64,000 bases of DNA. It comes from Acidobacteriota bacterium. Its GTDB lineage: Bacteria; Acidobacteriota; Vicinamibacteria; Vicinamibacterales; CAVVIG01. A model generated the notes under the pieces. The model had not been told where the DNA came from, made no database searches, and was given only the letters and a program-made list of their open reading frames with translations. The DNA is taken from the NCBI GenBank assembly GCA_020850715.1, contig JADZED010000010.1:62001-126000 (forward strand), read 5' to 3'. How positions within the stretch are numbered: the stretch's first letter is position 1; each line of letters opens with the position of its first letter. Both the position numbers and the translations under genes were made by a program. Below are positions 9,245 through 21,169 of this stretch, one piece after another.

Positions 9245-9801
9245 CGCGGCCTCATTATATCTGACGTGTCCTCGCGATATCCCGACGTGTCCTCGCGCTC
9301 GCCTGCCGCCGCGAGCGCGCGCTGCTCCACGATCGCACGGCGGCACATGAGGCCGCTGAACGCCACCGTCGCAATCGGCCCGGCAAGGCGGGCGCCGCAC
9401 ATCAGCGCCATGCCGACGAGCTCGCCGAACACCCCCACGTAGTTCGGATGGCGCAGGTATCGATACGGTCCGCTGCGCACCAGTGGCGCGTCCGGCACGA
9501 CGATGACCCGGAACGTCCAGGCCGGGCCCAGCGCGAGAATGGCCCACCACTTCAGCGCCTTGGCGGCCGCGTACAACGCCGCGCCAGCGACGAACGCAGC
9601 CGGATGGCTGCCGCGCTGCGCGCCCTCGACGAGCATGGAGGCGAACGCGGCAGGGTAGGCCAGCCGCATCGCAGCGAACACCGGCGCATCGCCGGGCGGC
9701 TCGAGACCGCCGCGGCGCCGCTGCATCCGCTCGTTGCGTCCCGCGCGCCGCGCTTCGACCAGGATGAATCCGGACACGACGGCCGCGAGCACGAAGATCA
9801 T
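9241..9801 (-). CDS. Isoprenylcysteine carboxyl methyltransferase (ICMT)-family membrane protein
   Basis: A 186-residue protein with several hydrophobic segments. It carries the ICMT/phospholipid methyltransferase signature SGPYRYLRHPNYVGVFGELV near residues 113-132. Bacterial members of this family often sit beside ketosynthases or type III polyketide synthases and methylate a hydroxyl or carboxyl of a membrane-associated product. The ATG overlaps the stop of the upstream remnant by 4 nt, and its TGA overlaps the TPR-peptidase ATG. It therefore links the broken biosynthetic cluster to the MoxR operon. The substrate is unknown. If its partners are dead (see the remnant upstream), it may be on the way to loss. 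Confidence 0.8.
   Translation of the reverse strand: MIFVLAAVVSGFILVEARRAGRNERMQRRRGGLEPPGDAPVFAAMRLAYPAAFASMLVEGAQRGSHPAAFVAGAALYAAAKALKWWAILALGPAWTFRVIVVPDAPLVRSGPYRYLRHPNYVGVFGELVGMALMCGARLAGPIATVAFSGLMCRRAIVEQRALAAAGEREDTSGYREDTSDIMRPR
9254..9259 (-). promoter_or_regulatory. Putative -10 box (TATAAT) for the TPR-peptidase operon
   Basis: Perfect TATAAT on the minus strand, 9 nt before the ATG at 9244. No convincing -35 is seen. It lies within the 3' end of the upstream methyltransferase gene, so the operon could have its own leaderless or near-leaderless transcript. Confidence 0.4.
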
Positions 9802-10199
9802 GGACTGCCGGCAGGACGCGCAAACGGTCCGCGCGCTCCGCCCCTCTCCGCTGGTCCAGCCGGCCGCAGCCGCCCGCCCGGACGTCGATCCTGCAGAGGA
9901 GCGGCGGTGCGGGCCACGACGGCCTGATGGACGAGGCTCGAGTCGGGATCCCGACGCGCGAGCGCCCGTCCCGTCAGGCCGCGCGGGTAGCGCCCTTCGA
10001 CGACGGCGCCGCGCGGGCCGGTCACGCGCATGCCGCGGATCGCCGCCCCTGCGCGGTCGGGCGCGCCCGTCGCGCCGAGCCGGCGCAGCGCCGCGAGCCT
10101 CCCGGGCTGGCGGTATCGGCGCACGGCCGGCCGCGGGAGCGCCGCGCGATCGATCAGGCCCAGGCGCGGCCCGGCGCCGGCGATGATGACCTCCGGCAT
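9798..10199 (-). pseudogene. Remnant of an FAD-dependent oxidoreductase (geranylgeranyl-reductase-like)
   Basis: An open frame of 133 codons starts MPEVIIAGAGP, the beginning of a Rossmann FAD-binding motif. It then jumps directly to LIDRAALPRP, losing the rest of GxGxxG and the first helix. It retains a recognisable block GMRVTGPRGAVVEGRYPRG, then LTGRALARRD, before dissolving into Arg/Pro-rich sequence. Intact family members are about 380-420 residues, so most of the protein is gone, apparently through several deletions and frame changes. The terminal TGA still overlaps the next ATG as in an intact operon. A sequencing or assembly fault could also explain this. The call rests on recalled family patterns, not an alignment. 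Confidence 0.55.
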
Positions 10200-10285
10200 C
10201 CGATCATCCGATCGACTGGCAACATGTCGGCGTGGCATGAATCGACGGAGGCGATGCGGCATCCCGGGCCTGCCCGCCAGGTGAA

Positions 10286-11572
10286 TCAACCGGCACGGCC
10301 GATCACCAGCGCGCTGTTCTTCGACCCGAAGCCCAGGCAGTTGCAGAGAGCGGCCTCCACGTCGGCCGGACGCCCCTGATTGGGAATCACGTCGAGGTCG
10401 CAGGCGGGATCCCTCTGGTGGTGGTTGATCGTCGGCGGCAGGAATCCCCGCTGCATCGCCAGCGCCGCCGCCGCGACGCCGGCGGCACCGCTGGCGCCCT
10501 GTGGATGGCCGATCATCGACTTGATCGACGAGCCCGCGAGCGCGTCGGCGTGCCGGCCGAACAGCCGGCGGACGCACCGCGCCTCGAGGGCGTCGTTGAG
10601 CACGGTCGAGGTGCCATGGTAGCTCACGTATCCAACCTCCTCGGGTGCCCGCCCCGAACGTTCGATGGCGAGCGACATGGCGCGCACGATCTCGACGCCA
10701 TCGGGCGCCATCTGCACGCGGTGGTAGGCGTCGCAGGTCGAGCCATAGCCGTCGATCGACGCGTAGGGCACGGCGCCGCGCGCGCGCGCCCGCGCTTCGC
10801 GCTCGAGCACGAACATCCACGCCCCCTCGCCCAGCACGAAGCCGTCTCGGGTGCTGTCGAAGGGGCGGGACGCCGTGGCCGGAACGTCGTTGTAGGAGGT
10901 CGACACGACCTTCATCCGCGAAAAACCGTGGATCATGCCGGGCGTGACGCAGGCATCTGCGCCGCCCGACAGCACCACGTCGGCGGCGCCCGCCCGGATC
11001 GCCCCCGCCGCGTAGGCGATCGCATCGGTGGAGCTGGTGCAGCCGCACGAGAGGACGTGGCTGGCGCCGCGCAACCGCAGCGAGATCGAGATTTCGCTCG
11101 ACACCATGCCGACGATCGAGATCGGAATGGCGTACGGCGCGACTCTTCGCCCCTTCTCGACGAAGAAGTCGCGGTACTGCTGCTCGCCGACGTCGATGCC
11201 GCCGCCGCCGCTGCCAATCACCACGCCGGCGTCCGGCTCGCCAATCCGCAACCCCGCATCGATCCAGGCCTCGCGCGCCGCGATGACGCCGATGAGCGCC
11301 GTGCGCGAGTACCGCTTGGGGTCGGCGCGATACCCTGGATCCCAGATGTCGTCGCCCTCCATCGGCGGCACATCGTCGATGGTCACGCCGCCCACCGGCG
11401 CCGCCACGCGGCAGGCGAACGCCGATGCGTCGAACCCGGTGATCGCGCGCGTCCCGCTGCAGCCGCGGCTCACGCACTGCCAGAAGCGCTCGCGCCCGAT
11501 GCCGAACGGCGAAACGACGCCGATGCCGGTGATGACGACGCGCGCGGCCGCATCGATCATGGGTGCCACCAT
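10286..11572 (-). CDS. Beta-ketoacyl-[ACP] synthase family protein (FabF/KAS II-like)
   Basis: A 428-residue thiolase-fold condensing enzyme. It starts RVVITGIGVVSPFGIGRERF, as in FabF. The active-site region is VLSCGCTSSTDAIAYA, with the catalytic Cys most likely Cys178. The two catalytic His are in SYHGTST and SMIGHPQGASG, with the Lys just before the latter. GGADACVTPGMIHGFSRM and FDSTRDGFVLGEGAW are also canonical. The Cys-His-His triad is complete, so the enzyme looks functional. An alternative ATG lies four codons later. No ACP, ketoreductase or type III PKS is intact nearby. It may be a lone survivor of a secondary-lipid or polyketide cluster rather than housekeeping FabF. Confidence 0.88.
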   Translation of the reverse strand: MVAPMIDAAARVVITGIGVVSPFGIGRERFWQCVSRGCSGTRAITGFDASAFACRVAAPVGGVTIDDVPPMEGDDIWDPGYRADPKRYSRTALIGVIAAREAWIDAGLRIGEPDAGVVIGSGGGGIDVGEQQYRDFFVEKGRRVAPYAIPISIVGMVSSEISISLRLRGASHVLSCGCTSSTDAIAYAAGAIRAGAADVVLSGGADACVTPGMIHGFSRMKVVSTSYNDVPATASRPFDSTRDGFVLGEGAWMFVLEREARARARGAVPYASIDGYGSTCDAYHRVQMAPDGVEIVRAMSLAIERSGRAPEEVGYVSYHGTSTVLNDALEARCVRRLFGRHADALAGSSIKSMIGHPQGASGAAGVAAAALAMQRGFLPPTINHHQRDPACDLDVIPNQGRPADVEAALCNCLGFGSKNSALVIGRAG

Positions 11573-12277
11573 ATATCAGGTGCCGGCCGTCCTGCCCGCG
11601 GATGTCCGCCTGGGCCAGCGACGCAGGCTTCGCGGGCCTCGCCCTCCGCCCGCACATCGGTCCATCGTCGGGCTTGCCAGGCCGGCGGGGCATTCAGCTC
11701 ATCCGCCCCGGCCGCCGACGCAGCGATCTTCGGCTCTTCACCGTGCATGGCAGCGTCTTCGCGCGCAAGCCGCTGAAGCCCGCGCTCGCCGTGCCGCCCC
11801 GGCCCACATCGTTCGTGTCATCTACCGATCCAGATCCTCGTTCATGCCCGGCGGCCGGCCGGCGACGCGTCCATCACGTGAGCGGCTGGCCGGCCGTGCA
11901 GCACGCCGGGGTGCAACTGGCCGGCCTGCTGCTCCTTGCCGTCTCGGTGCGCGCGATCGATCCGCTGGAGCTCGCGGCATCAGCCCGCGCACCGGCCCGG
12001 AGCGGGTGCAAGTTGCGGGCCCATATCGCCGGGCGCGTCGTCCGCTGTCTCTCGGGTGGGTCGTCGCGGGGACCGGCGCGGCTGTGACGCGGGCGATCGG
12101 CCGCCGTTCGCGACGACGACGACGATCCGTCCCATGGCCGCCGCGCCGTGGGAATGCGCGGCGGCCCGGCGAAGAGCTTCGGAGAAGAGGGCCGCCGGCA
12201 CCGACAGCGCGTACGCTGGCGGAACGTGCCTTACATGTAATGAAAAGAGGATGCAGAGCGGAGGGTGCAGGGTTCGT
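11573..12277 (-). other. 700-bp stretch without a recognisable gene, possibly decayed coding DNA
   Basis: Neither strand holds an open frame with convincing protein character. All candidates are Arg/Pro/Ala-rich, lack family motifs, and are interrupted when followed in other frames. The stretch lies directly upstream of the ketosynthase and next to another decayed gene, so it could be the remains of further cluster genes such as a methyltransferase or polyketide synthase. I could not identify any. A GATATAT sequence 10-16 nt before the ketosynthase ATG could serve as its -10 element. Confidence 0.35.
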
Positions 12278-12565
12278 TCAGTGGCGCTCGCCCTGCTGCA
12301 GGAAGACCATCGAGTGCTGTGAGGGTATGTCGAAGCGCTTGCCGCAGGTCTTGCAGGTCACCGCTTCGTCGACGCGGATCATGTAATCGCGCAGCTTGGC
12401 GAAGAGCGCGCGATCTCGCTCGTCGGCGCCTGGGGGAATCCGGTCCTTGCGCATGCGGACGACCCACCGCATCTGATATTCGTTGGTCCGCTTGCAGCGT
12501 GGACACATCAGCTTGTCGGTGCGCGTCTCGTTCTTGTTGTTGAAGAAGTCCCGTTCCTCGAGCAT
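12278..12565 (-). CDS. Small double-CxxC zinc-ribbon protein
   Basis: A 95-residue hydrophilic protein with two Cys pairs, CPRCKRTNEYQMRW and CKTCGKRFD, spaced about 50 residues apart. They probably make one zinc ribbon or hook. The start is taken at MLEERDFFNNKN because a TATGAT -10-like box sits exactly 7 nt upstream; earlier in-frame ATGs at 12577 and 12628 overlap that promoter. Between the Cys pairs are many charged residues and no membrane segment. Function unknown. It is transcribed divergently from lon with only 37 bp between the start codons, suggesting shared control or a link to protein quality control. Confidence 0.7.
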   Translation of the reverse strand: MLEERDFFNNKNETRTDKLMCPRCKRTNEYQMRWVVRMRKDRIPPGADERDRALFAKLRDYMIRVDEAVTCKTCGKRFDIPSQHSMVFLQQGERH

Positions 12566-12572
12566 GCCCGGA

Positions 12573-12578
12573 ATCATA
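12573..12578 (-). promoter_or_regulatory. Putative leaderless -10 box (TATGAT) of the zinc-ribbon gene
   Basis: TATGAT on the minus strand, 7 nt before the ATG at 12565. It is back-to-back with the lon -10 box, so the two promoters share one 38-bp intergenic region. No clear -35 is visible. Confidence 0.5.
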
Positions 12579-12589
12579 CCCCAGGCCCG

Positions 12590-12595
12590 TATAAT
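12590..12595 (+). promoter_or_regulatory. Putative leaderless -10 box (TATAAT) of lon
   Basis: Perfect TATAAT, 7 nt before the GTG at 12603, so transcription would begin at or next to the first base of the start codon. There is no Shine-Dalgarno sequence. The -35 position is not recognisable. Confidence 0.6.
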
Positions 12596-12602
12596 CGAAA
12601 GC

Positions 12603-14973
<2,371 letters not shown>

Positions 14974-14993
<20 letters not shown>

Positions 14994-15669
14994 CGAGCGA
15001 CCAGATCCGCGGAATGTTCACCTTTTCAATCGAGAGCGGCTCGAGTTCCGCCTGCACGAGGAAGGCCGGCAGGTCGAGGTCCGACTTGAACCCGAGATAC
15101 AGGGTGAAGGGCGAGATGACGCGCTCGAGCCAGGAGCCGATGCGGCTGTCGCTGCGGAAGTGGTTGAGGATGACGATGCGGCCGCCGGGTTTGCAGACAC
15201 GCAGCATTTCGCGCGTGACCGCCACCGGGTCGGGAACCACGCTGATGACGTACGGCGCGTAGACGAGATCGAAGCTGTGGTCGGCGAACCTGAGGTTCGC
15301 CGCGTCCATCTCGGCCAGCCGGACGTTGCGCAGCCCCTTCCGGATGACGCGCTTGCGGGCCTTCTCGAGCATCTTGCTGGAGAGGTCCACGCCGGTGACC
15401 GCGCAGTCGCGCGGATACAGCGAGAGGTTGACGCCGGTGCCGACCCCGACCTCCAGGACGCGGTCGCCGCTGCGGATCCGCATGCGGCTGATGGCGTCCA
15501 GCCGTCCGGGGTGCAGGCCGAGACCGATCGTGTAGTCGTACACGGGGGCCAGGTACTCATACACCTTGTAGACGAAGTCGTTCTCGACCGCGGTCACCGA
15601 GAGGGCGCGCGTGGCGGCGTCCGGTCCACAGATCTCTTCGCGGCCGAGCGGGCGATGGGGCTCGAACAT
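14974..15669 (-). CDS. SAM-dependent methyltransferase, PmtA-like (copy 1)
   Basis: A 231-residue class I methyltransferase. Motif I is RVLEVGVGTGVNLSLYP, motif II/III is VTGVDLSSKMLEKAR, and YAPYVISVVPDPVAVTREML and GGRIVILNHFRSDSRIG follow. The LEVGVGTGxNL and HFxS patterns match bacterial phosphatidylethanolamine N-methyltransferases of the PmtA type, which make mono-, di- and trimethylated PE. A second copy with the same architecture is at 37178-37807. A TATAGT sits 17 nt upstream of the ATG, giving a short leader. It converges on lon with a 20-bp 3' overlap. The phospholipid substrate is inferred from family resemblance; a quinone or other small-molecule substrate is possible. Confidence 0.75.
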
Positions 15670-15702
15670 GAGCAGAAGACAGCCGACTATACATCCGCGC
15701 CT

Positions 15703-17580
<1,878 letters not shown>

Positions 17581-17593
17581 TCGGATTCCCGCA

Positions 17594-18289
17594 TCACGTA
17601 TCCATCCGATCGCACCGGAAGGTTCCGGCATCGATGAGCAGGTACGATTTCGCCGCGACGTCGAGGCCGATCGAGCGCACCCCCTGGCGGATCGAGTCGG
17701 TGAACTCGTGATGATGGCCAAACAGGTGCAGCCGCGGCCGCATCGCCGCAAGCACGTCGTTCAGGACGGTCTTCCCTGCGTCGATCCGGCGGCCCGCCGG
17801 ATAGAAGGGCCGCGGCGCCTCGTGCGTCAGCAGCAGATCGATCATCGTGAGCGACTTGCAGACCATCACCTCCTCGCGCACGAAGTGACGGCGCTTGTCG
17901 TCGCGGCTCTTGCCCAGCTTGATCGTCGCCGCGCCGGTCTTGCGTCCCCGCGACGGAGGCAGCGCCGCGGCCGGCGTGTTGTACCAGCTCGGCGCGAAGG
18001 TGCCGCCGAGCGCGGCCACGCGCCAGGGCCCGACCTGATGCGGCCCGCCGTTGGGCAGGAAGTGCAGCGTCGGCGCCGCAGGCCGGCCGGCGATCGCATC
18101 CGCGATGACGTCGAAATCCTCGTTGTTGCCCTTGATCCAGTAGAGCGGGGCCACCGGCGTGAAGTACTCGCCGTCGTTGGCGGCCACATCGCCGACCTGC
18201 ACCCACAGCGGCACCTCGGGATGGCGCCGCATGATGTCCTGCGCGACGTCGAAGGCGCCGTGGATGTCGCCGAGCGCGCCAATCTGCAT
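17594..18289 (-). CDS. Calcineurin-like metallophosphoesterase
   Basis: A 231-residue protein with the five dimetal phosphoesterase motifs in order: GDIHGAFD, VGDVAAND, KGNNEDFD, LTHEAPRP and FGHHHEF. There is no signal peptide, so it is cytoplasmic. The family includes protein phosphatases, cyclic nucleotide phosphodiesterases and dinucleotide hydrolases, and the sequence alone does not choose between them. It is the first gene of a short leftward unit with the methionine-cycle fusion 13 nt downstream. Confidence 0.85.
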   Translation of the reverse strand: MQIGALGDIHGAFDVAQDIMRRHPEVPLWVQVGDVAANDGEYFTPVAPLYWIKGNNEDFDVIADAIAGRPAAPTLHFLPNGGPHQVGPWRVAALGGTFAPSWYNTPAAALPPSRGRKTGAATIKLGKSRDDKRRHFVREEVMVCKSLTMIDLLLTHEAPRPFYPAGRRIDAGKTVLNDVLAAMRPRLHLFGHHHEFTDSIRQGVRSIGLDVAAKSYLLIDAGTFRCDRMDT

Positions 18290-18364
18290 GGGCGGGATGG
18301 GCGGAACGGGCAGGATTGGCTGGACGGACGGAGCCTCTTCTCCGGCCGTTCGGGGCCTGTCCGC

Positions 18365-18808
18365 CTATCCTGGCTGTCGCTGCGCCACCGACGAGGGCAC
18401 CAGCAGGTCCTTCTTGTCCCAGACGAAGTCGTCCTTGCTGTAGACAGCGAGCTCGTAGTCCTTGCCCATGAAGATCGCACCGACCGGGCAGGCCTCCTCG
18501 CAGTAGCCGCAGAAGATGCACCGCGTCTTGTGGATCTGATAGAGCTTCGCGTACCGCGGCCCCGCCTGCACGGTACCGTCGTTCTCCGCCGCCTCCAGGT
18601 AGATCGCGTCGGCCGGGCAGGCCACCGAGCACAGGCCGCACGCCACGCACTTCTCGAGGCCGTTCTCGTCGCGCATCAGCACCTGTTTCCCGCGCCATTT
18701 CGGAAACATGGGGAACTTCTCGTCCGGGTAGTTCACCGTAATGGGCTTCTTGAACAGGTGCTTGAAGGTCGTGGCGAAGCCGGTGAGCAGAGGGCGGATC
18801 ACAGCCAT
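18365..18808 (-). CDS. nuoI: NADH-quinone oxidoreductase subunit I-like ferredoxin (orphan)
   Basis: A 147-residue protein with two complete 4Fe-4S motifs, CVACGLCSVACP and CIFCGYCEEACP, arranged as in NuoI. The N-terminus FATTFKHLFKKPITVNYP is also NuoI-like. NuoI carries clusters N6a and N6b in the peripheral arm of complex I. No other nuo gene is in the window; here it stands alone between a phosphoesterase and a sensor kinase. A TAAACT box lies exactly 7 nt before the ATG, so it probably has its own leaderless promoter. It may be the sole NuoI displaced from its operon, or a second copy serving another oxidoreductase. Confidence 0.85.
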   Translation of the reverse strand: MAVIRPLLTGFATTFKHLFKKPITVNYPDEKFPMFPKWRGKQVLMRDENGLEKCVACGLCSVACPADAIYLEAAENDGTVQAGPRYAKLYQIHKTRCIFCGYCEEACPVGAIFMGKDYELAVYSKDDFVWDKKDLLVPSSVAQRQPG

Positions 18809-18815
18809 TGCCCTC

Positions 18816-18821
18816 AGTTTA
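18816..18821 (-). promoter_or_regulatory. Putative leaderless -10 box (TAAACT) of nuoI
   Basis: TAAACT on the minus strand, 7 nt before the ATG at 18808, in the 39-bp divergent region shared with the sensor kinase gene. The spacing matches the lon and beta-barrel promoters. Confidence 0.4.
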
Positions 18822-18847
18822 CCCGGCCGATAAGATCAAGTAAATCC

Positions 18848-20170
18848 ATGCAGGAACCGACAATCCTGTCTCCCGAGCAGATCCTGCTGACGACGCTGGT
18901 CGTCAAGCTCGCGGTGACGGCGGCGCTGGCCACCATGCTGGTGCGGTTCCGGACGTTCCGCCACATCCTGATCTTCGAGCGCCGCGACTGGCCCGACCGC
19001 CTCATCTTCGCGCTCAGCCTCGGCATCCCGCTGACCGCCGGCGTCGTGTCGCGCCTGCTGCTCCACTACGATGCGGCCGATCTGACGCTGGAGGGTCCGT
19101 TTCTGGCCGGCCTTGTCGCCGGTCCCTACGCCGGCGCCACCGTGGGCATGATGGTCGGCCTGCCGCCGCTCGCCAACGCCGAATGGGGCGCGCTCCCCTT
19201 CGCGGTCGGCTGCGGCTTCGCCGGCGGCGGCCTCCGCGAGCTCTGCCCGAAGGAAGCCATCTGGCACTTTTCGCCCTTCGTCTTCTCGAGCCTGCTCCGC
19301 CGGGCCTGGAAGATGATCCGGTCGCTCGACGTCGACTGGCAGGTCGTGCTGCTGCTGGCGCCGGTCGCCCTCGAACTGCTGCGGCAGGGCGTCGGCTCCC
19401 GGTGGAGCCAGCGGCTGTTCCACCCCGATCCCCCGCCCGGCTCCTTCTGGATGCTCCTGGTCGTGCTGCTCGCGACGGTGCTCGCCGTCGCCACGCCGAT
19501 CAAGATCTGGAACAACGCGCGGATCGAGCACCGGCTGCAGGAACAGGAGAAGCTGCTGCTGGCCGCGAAGGTCGAGGCGCTGGCGAACCAGATCAACCCG
19601 CACTTCCTCTTCAACACGCTGGCCTCGATCTCGTCGCTCATCCGGACCCAGCCCGACACGGCACGCATGCTGATCGCAAAGCTCTCGGGCCTGCTGCGCC
19701 GGCTGATGCGGAGCTCCGATCACTTCGTGACGCTGCGCGAGGAGCTGGAGTCGGTCGACGAGTATCTCGACATCGAGATGGTCCGCTTCGGGCCGCAGCT
19801 GGTGGTCGAGAAGCAGATCAGCGCCGCCACGCTCGACGTGATCGTCCCCAGCATGCTGCTCCAGCCGCTGGTCGAGAACTCGATCAAGCACGGTCTCTCG
19901 CGCAAGGTCGGCGGAGGCCGGATCATCATCCGGACCGCGTTCGAGCGCGGCCACACGCGCATCGAGGTGCGCGACGACGGCCTCGGGATGACCGAAGAAG
20001 GGCTGATGCGCGCTTCGCGCGGCGGCATCGGCCTCAGCAACGTGAACGAGCGCCTGCGCACGATCTACGGCGCGCACTGCAGCGTGACGCTGACCAGCGT
20101 CGAGGGCCAGGGCACGCTGGCGAGCGTCGAGATCCCCGACATGACCGTCCCCGAGCGCGTGACGGCGTAG
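18848..20170 (+). CDS. LytS-type membrane sensor histidine kinase
   Basis: A 440-residue kinase. The N-terminal 200 residues hold about five to six hydrophobic segments in a 5TMR-LYT-like arrangement (FLAGLVAGPYAGATVGMMVG). The His_kinase domain then contains NQINPHFLFNTLASISSLIR with the phospho-acceptor His near residue 252. A HATPase follows with PLVENSIKHGLSRK and VRDDGLGM. It is immediately followed (1 nt) by a LytTR response regulator, forming a LytS/LytR or AlgZ/AlgR-type pair. The ATG at 18848 is preceded by TAAGAT 12 nt upstream. The signal sensed is unknown. Confidence 0.9.
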   Translation: MQEPTILSPEQILLTTLVVKLAVTAALATMLVRFRTFRHILIFERRDWPDRLIFALSLGIPLTAGVVSRLLLHYDAADLTLEGPFLAGLVAGPYAGATVGMMVGLPPLANAEWGALPFAVGCGFAGGGLRELCPKEAIWHFSPFVFSSLLRRAWKMIRSLDVDWQVVLLLAPVALELLRQGVGSRWSQRLFHPDPPPGSFWMLLVVLLATVLAVATPIKIWNNARIEHRLQEQEKLLLAAKVEALANQINPHFLFNTLASISSLIRTQPDTARMLIAKLSGLLRRLMRSSDHFVTLREELESVDEYLDIEMVRFGPQLVVEKQISAATLDVIVPSMLLQPLVENSIKHGLSRKVGGGRIIIRTAFERGHTRIEVRDDGLGMTEEGLMRASRGGIGLSNVNERLRTIYGAHCSVTLTSVEGQGTLASVEIPDMTVPERVTA

Positions 20171-20171
20171 C

Positions 20172-20981
20172 ATGGACGAACGCCTGCGCGCCGTGCTGGT
20201 GGACGACGAACCGCTCGCCCGCGACGAGCTCGGCTTTCTGCTCGAACGGCTGGGCGGCGTCGAGGTGGTCGGGCAGGCGGGCAACGGCGTCGACGCGCTG
20301 ACGACGATCGGCCGTCTGCGCCCGGACCTCGTCTTCCTGGATGTGCAGATGCCCGGGCTGACCGGCTTCGAGGTCGCGAGACGGCTGCTGGACGCCCACG
20401 ACCTCACGCACATCGTCTTCGTGACGGCGTACGACCAGCACGCCATCGAGGCGTTCGAAGTCAACGCCGTCGACTATCTGTTGAAGCCGGTGGATCCATC
20501 GCGGCTGCAGCTCGCCGCCGAGCGCGCGCGCCGCCGGATCCAGGCCGACCGCGCCGGCATGGACGCCGATCCGGCCGCACCGCCGAGAGCGACCGACGAT
20601 CAGCTCGAGAAGATCGTCCAGCTCGTCGCCGAGCGGCAGAGCCGGCGGGACCGGCTCGCCATCAAGGTGGGCGAACGCTTCCTGCTCGTCCAGTCGGAGG
20701 AAATCATCTACGCGTCGCTGGCCGACGAGAGCATCACCGTCGTGACCGGCCAGCACGCGGGGACGTCGAACTACAGGACGCTCGACGAGTTGCACGCCCG
20801 GCTCGACCCGAGCGTGTTCTGGCGGGTGCACCGCTCGCACCTGGTGAACATCAACAAGATCAAGGAGATCGTCCCTTGGTTCAGTCGGAACTACATCCTC
20901 AGGATGAAGGACGCGAACGCCACAGAGATCCCCGTGAGCCGCACGCAGACCCGCCGCCTGCGCGAGTACCTGAAGCTCTGA
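20172..20981 (+). CDS. LytTR-family response regulator
   Basis: A 269-residue protein. Its receiver domain has the acidic pair at DDEP, phospho-acceptor Asp57 in LVFLDVQMPG, the switch Thr in IVFVTAYDQ and Lys in YLLKPVDP. A linker of about 30 residues leads to a LytTR DNA-binding domain (IKVGERFLLVQSEEIIYASL ... FWRVHRSHLVNINKI). It pairs with the kinase ending 1 nt before its start. LytTR regulators bind direct repeats upstream of targets and often control envelope, virulence or surface-protein genes. The next gene, signal peptidase I, overlaps its stop if the proposed CTG start is used. Confidence 0.92.
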   Translation: MDERLRAVLVDDEPLARDELGFLLERLGGVEVVGQAGNGVDALTTIGRLRPDLVFLDVQMPGLTGFEVARRLLDAHDLTHIVFVTAYDQHAIEAFEVNAVDYLLKPVDPSRLQLAAERARRRIQADRAGMDADPAAPPRATDDQLEKIVQLVAERQSRRDRLAIKVGERFLLVQSEEIIYASLADESITVVTGQHAGTSNYRTLDELHARLDPSVFWRVHRSHLVNINKIKEIVPWFSRNYILRMKDANATEIPVSRTQTRRLREYLKL

Positions 20982-21169
20982 GCACCGGCGCACCGCCGCC
21001 GCTGGCCATCACGCTGGCCGACGATGCGCGCCCGCCGGCGGGGGGACCGTCGCCCGCCGCCGCGGCCCCGTGGAGTGCGCGGGCCGGCGAACCCGGCGGC
21101 GGCACGCCGCCGGCCGAGCCGCACGGTTCGAACCTCCGGCTCACCAGCCCCGGCATCCGCCTCGCCCAG

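Noticed and set aside
6419-9442. 1007-codon plus-strand frame opposite the TPR-peptidase
   Set aside because: Antisense to a protein with signal peptide, TPRs and HELTH motif; no recognisable domain.
11557-11748. 63-codon minus-strand ORF upstream of the ketosynthase
   Set aside because: No motif, overlaps the ketosynthase start, and its composition is not convincing as a protein.
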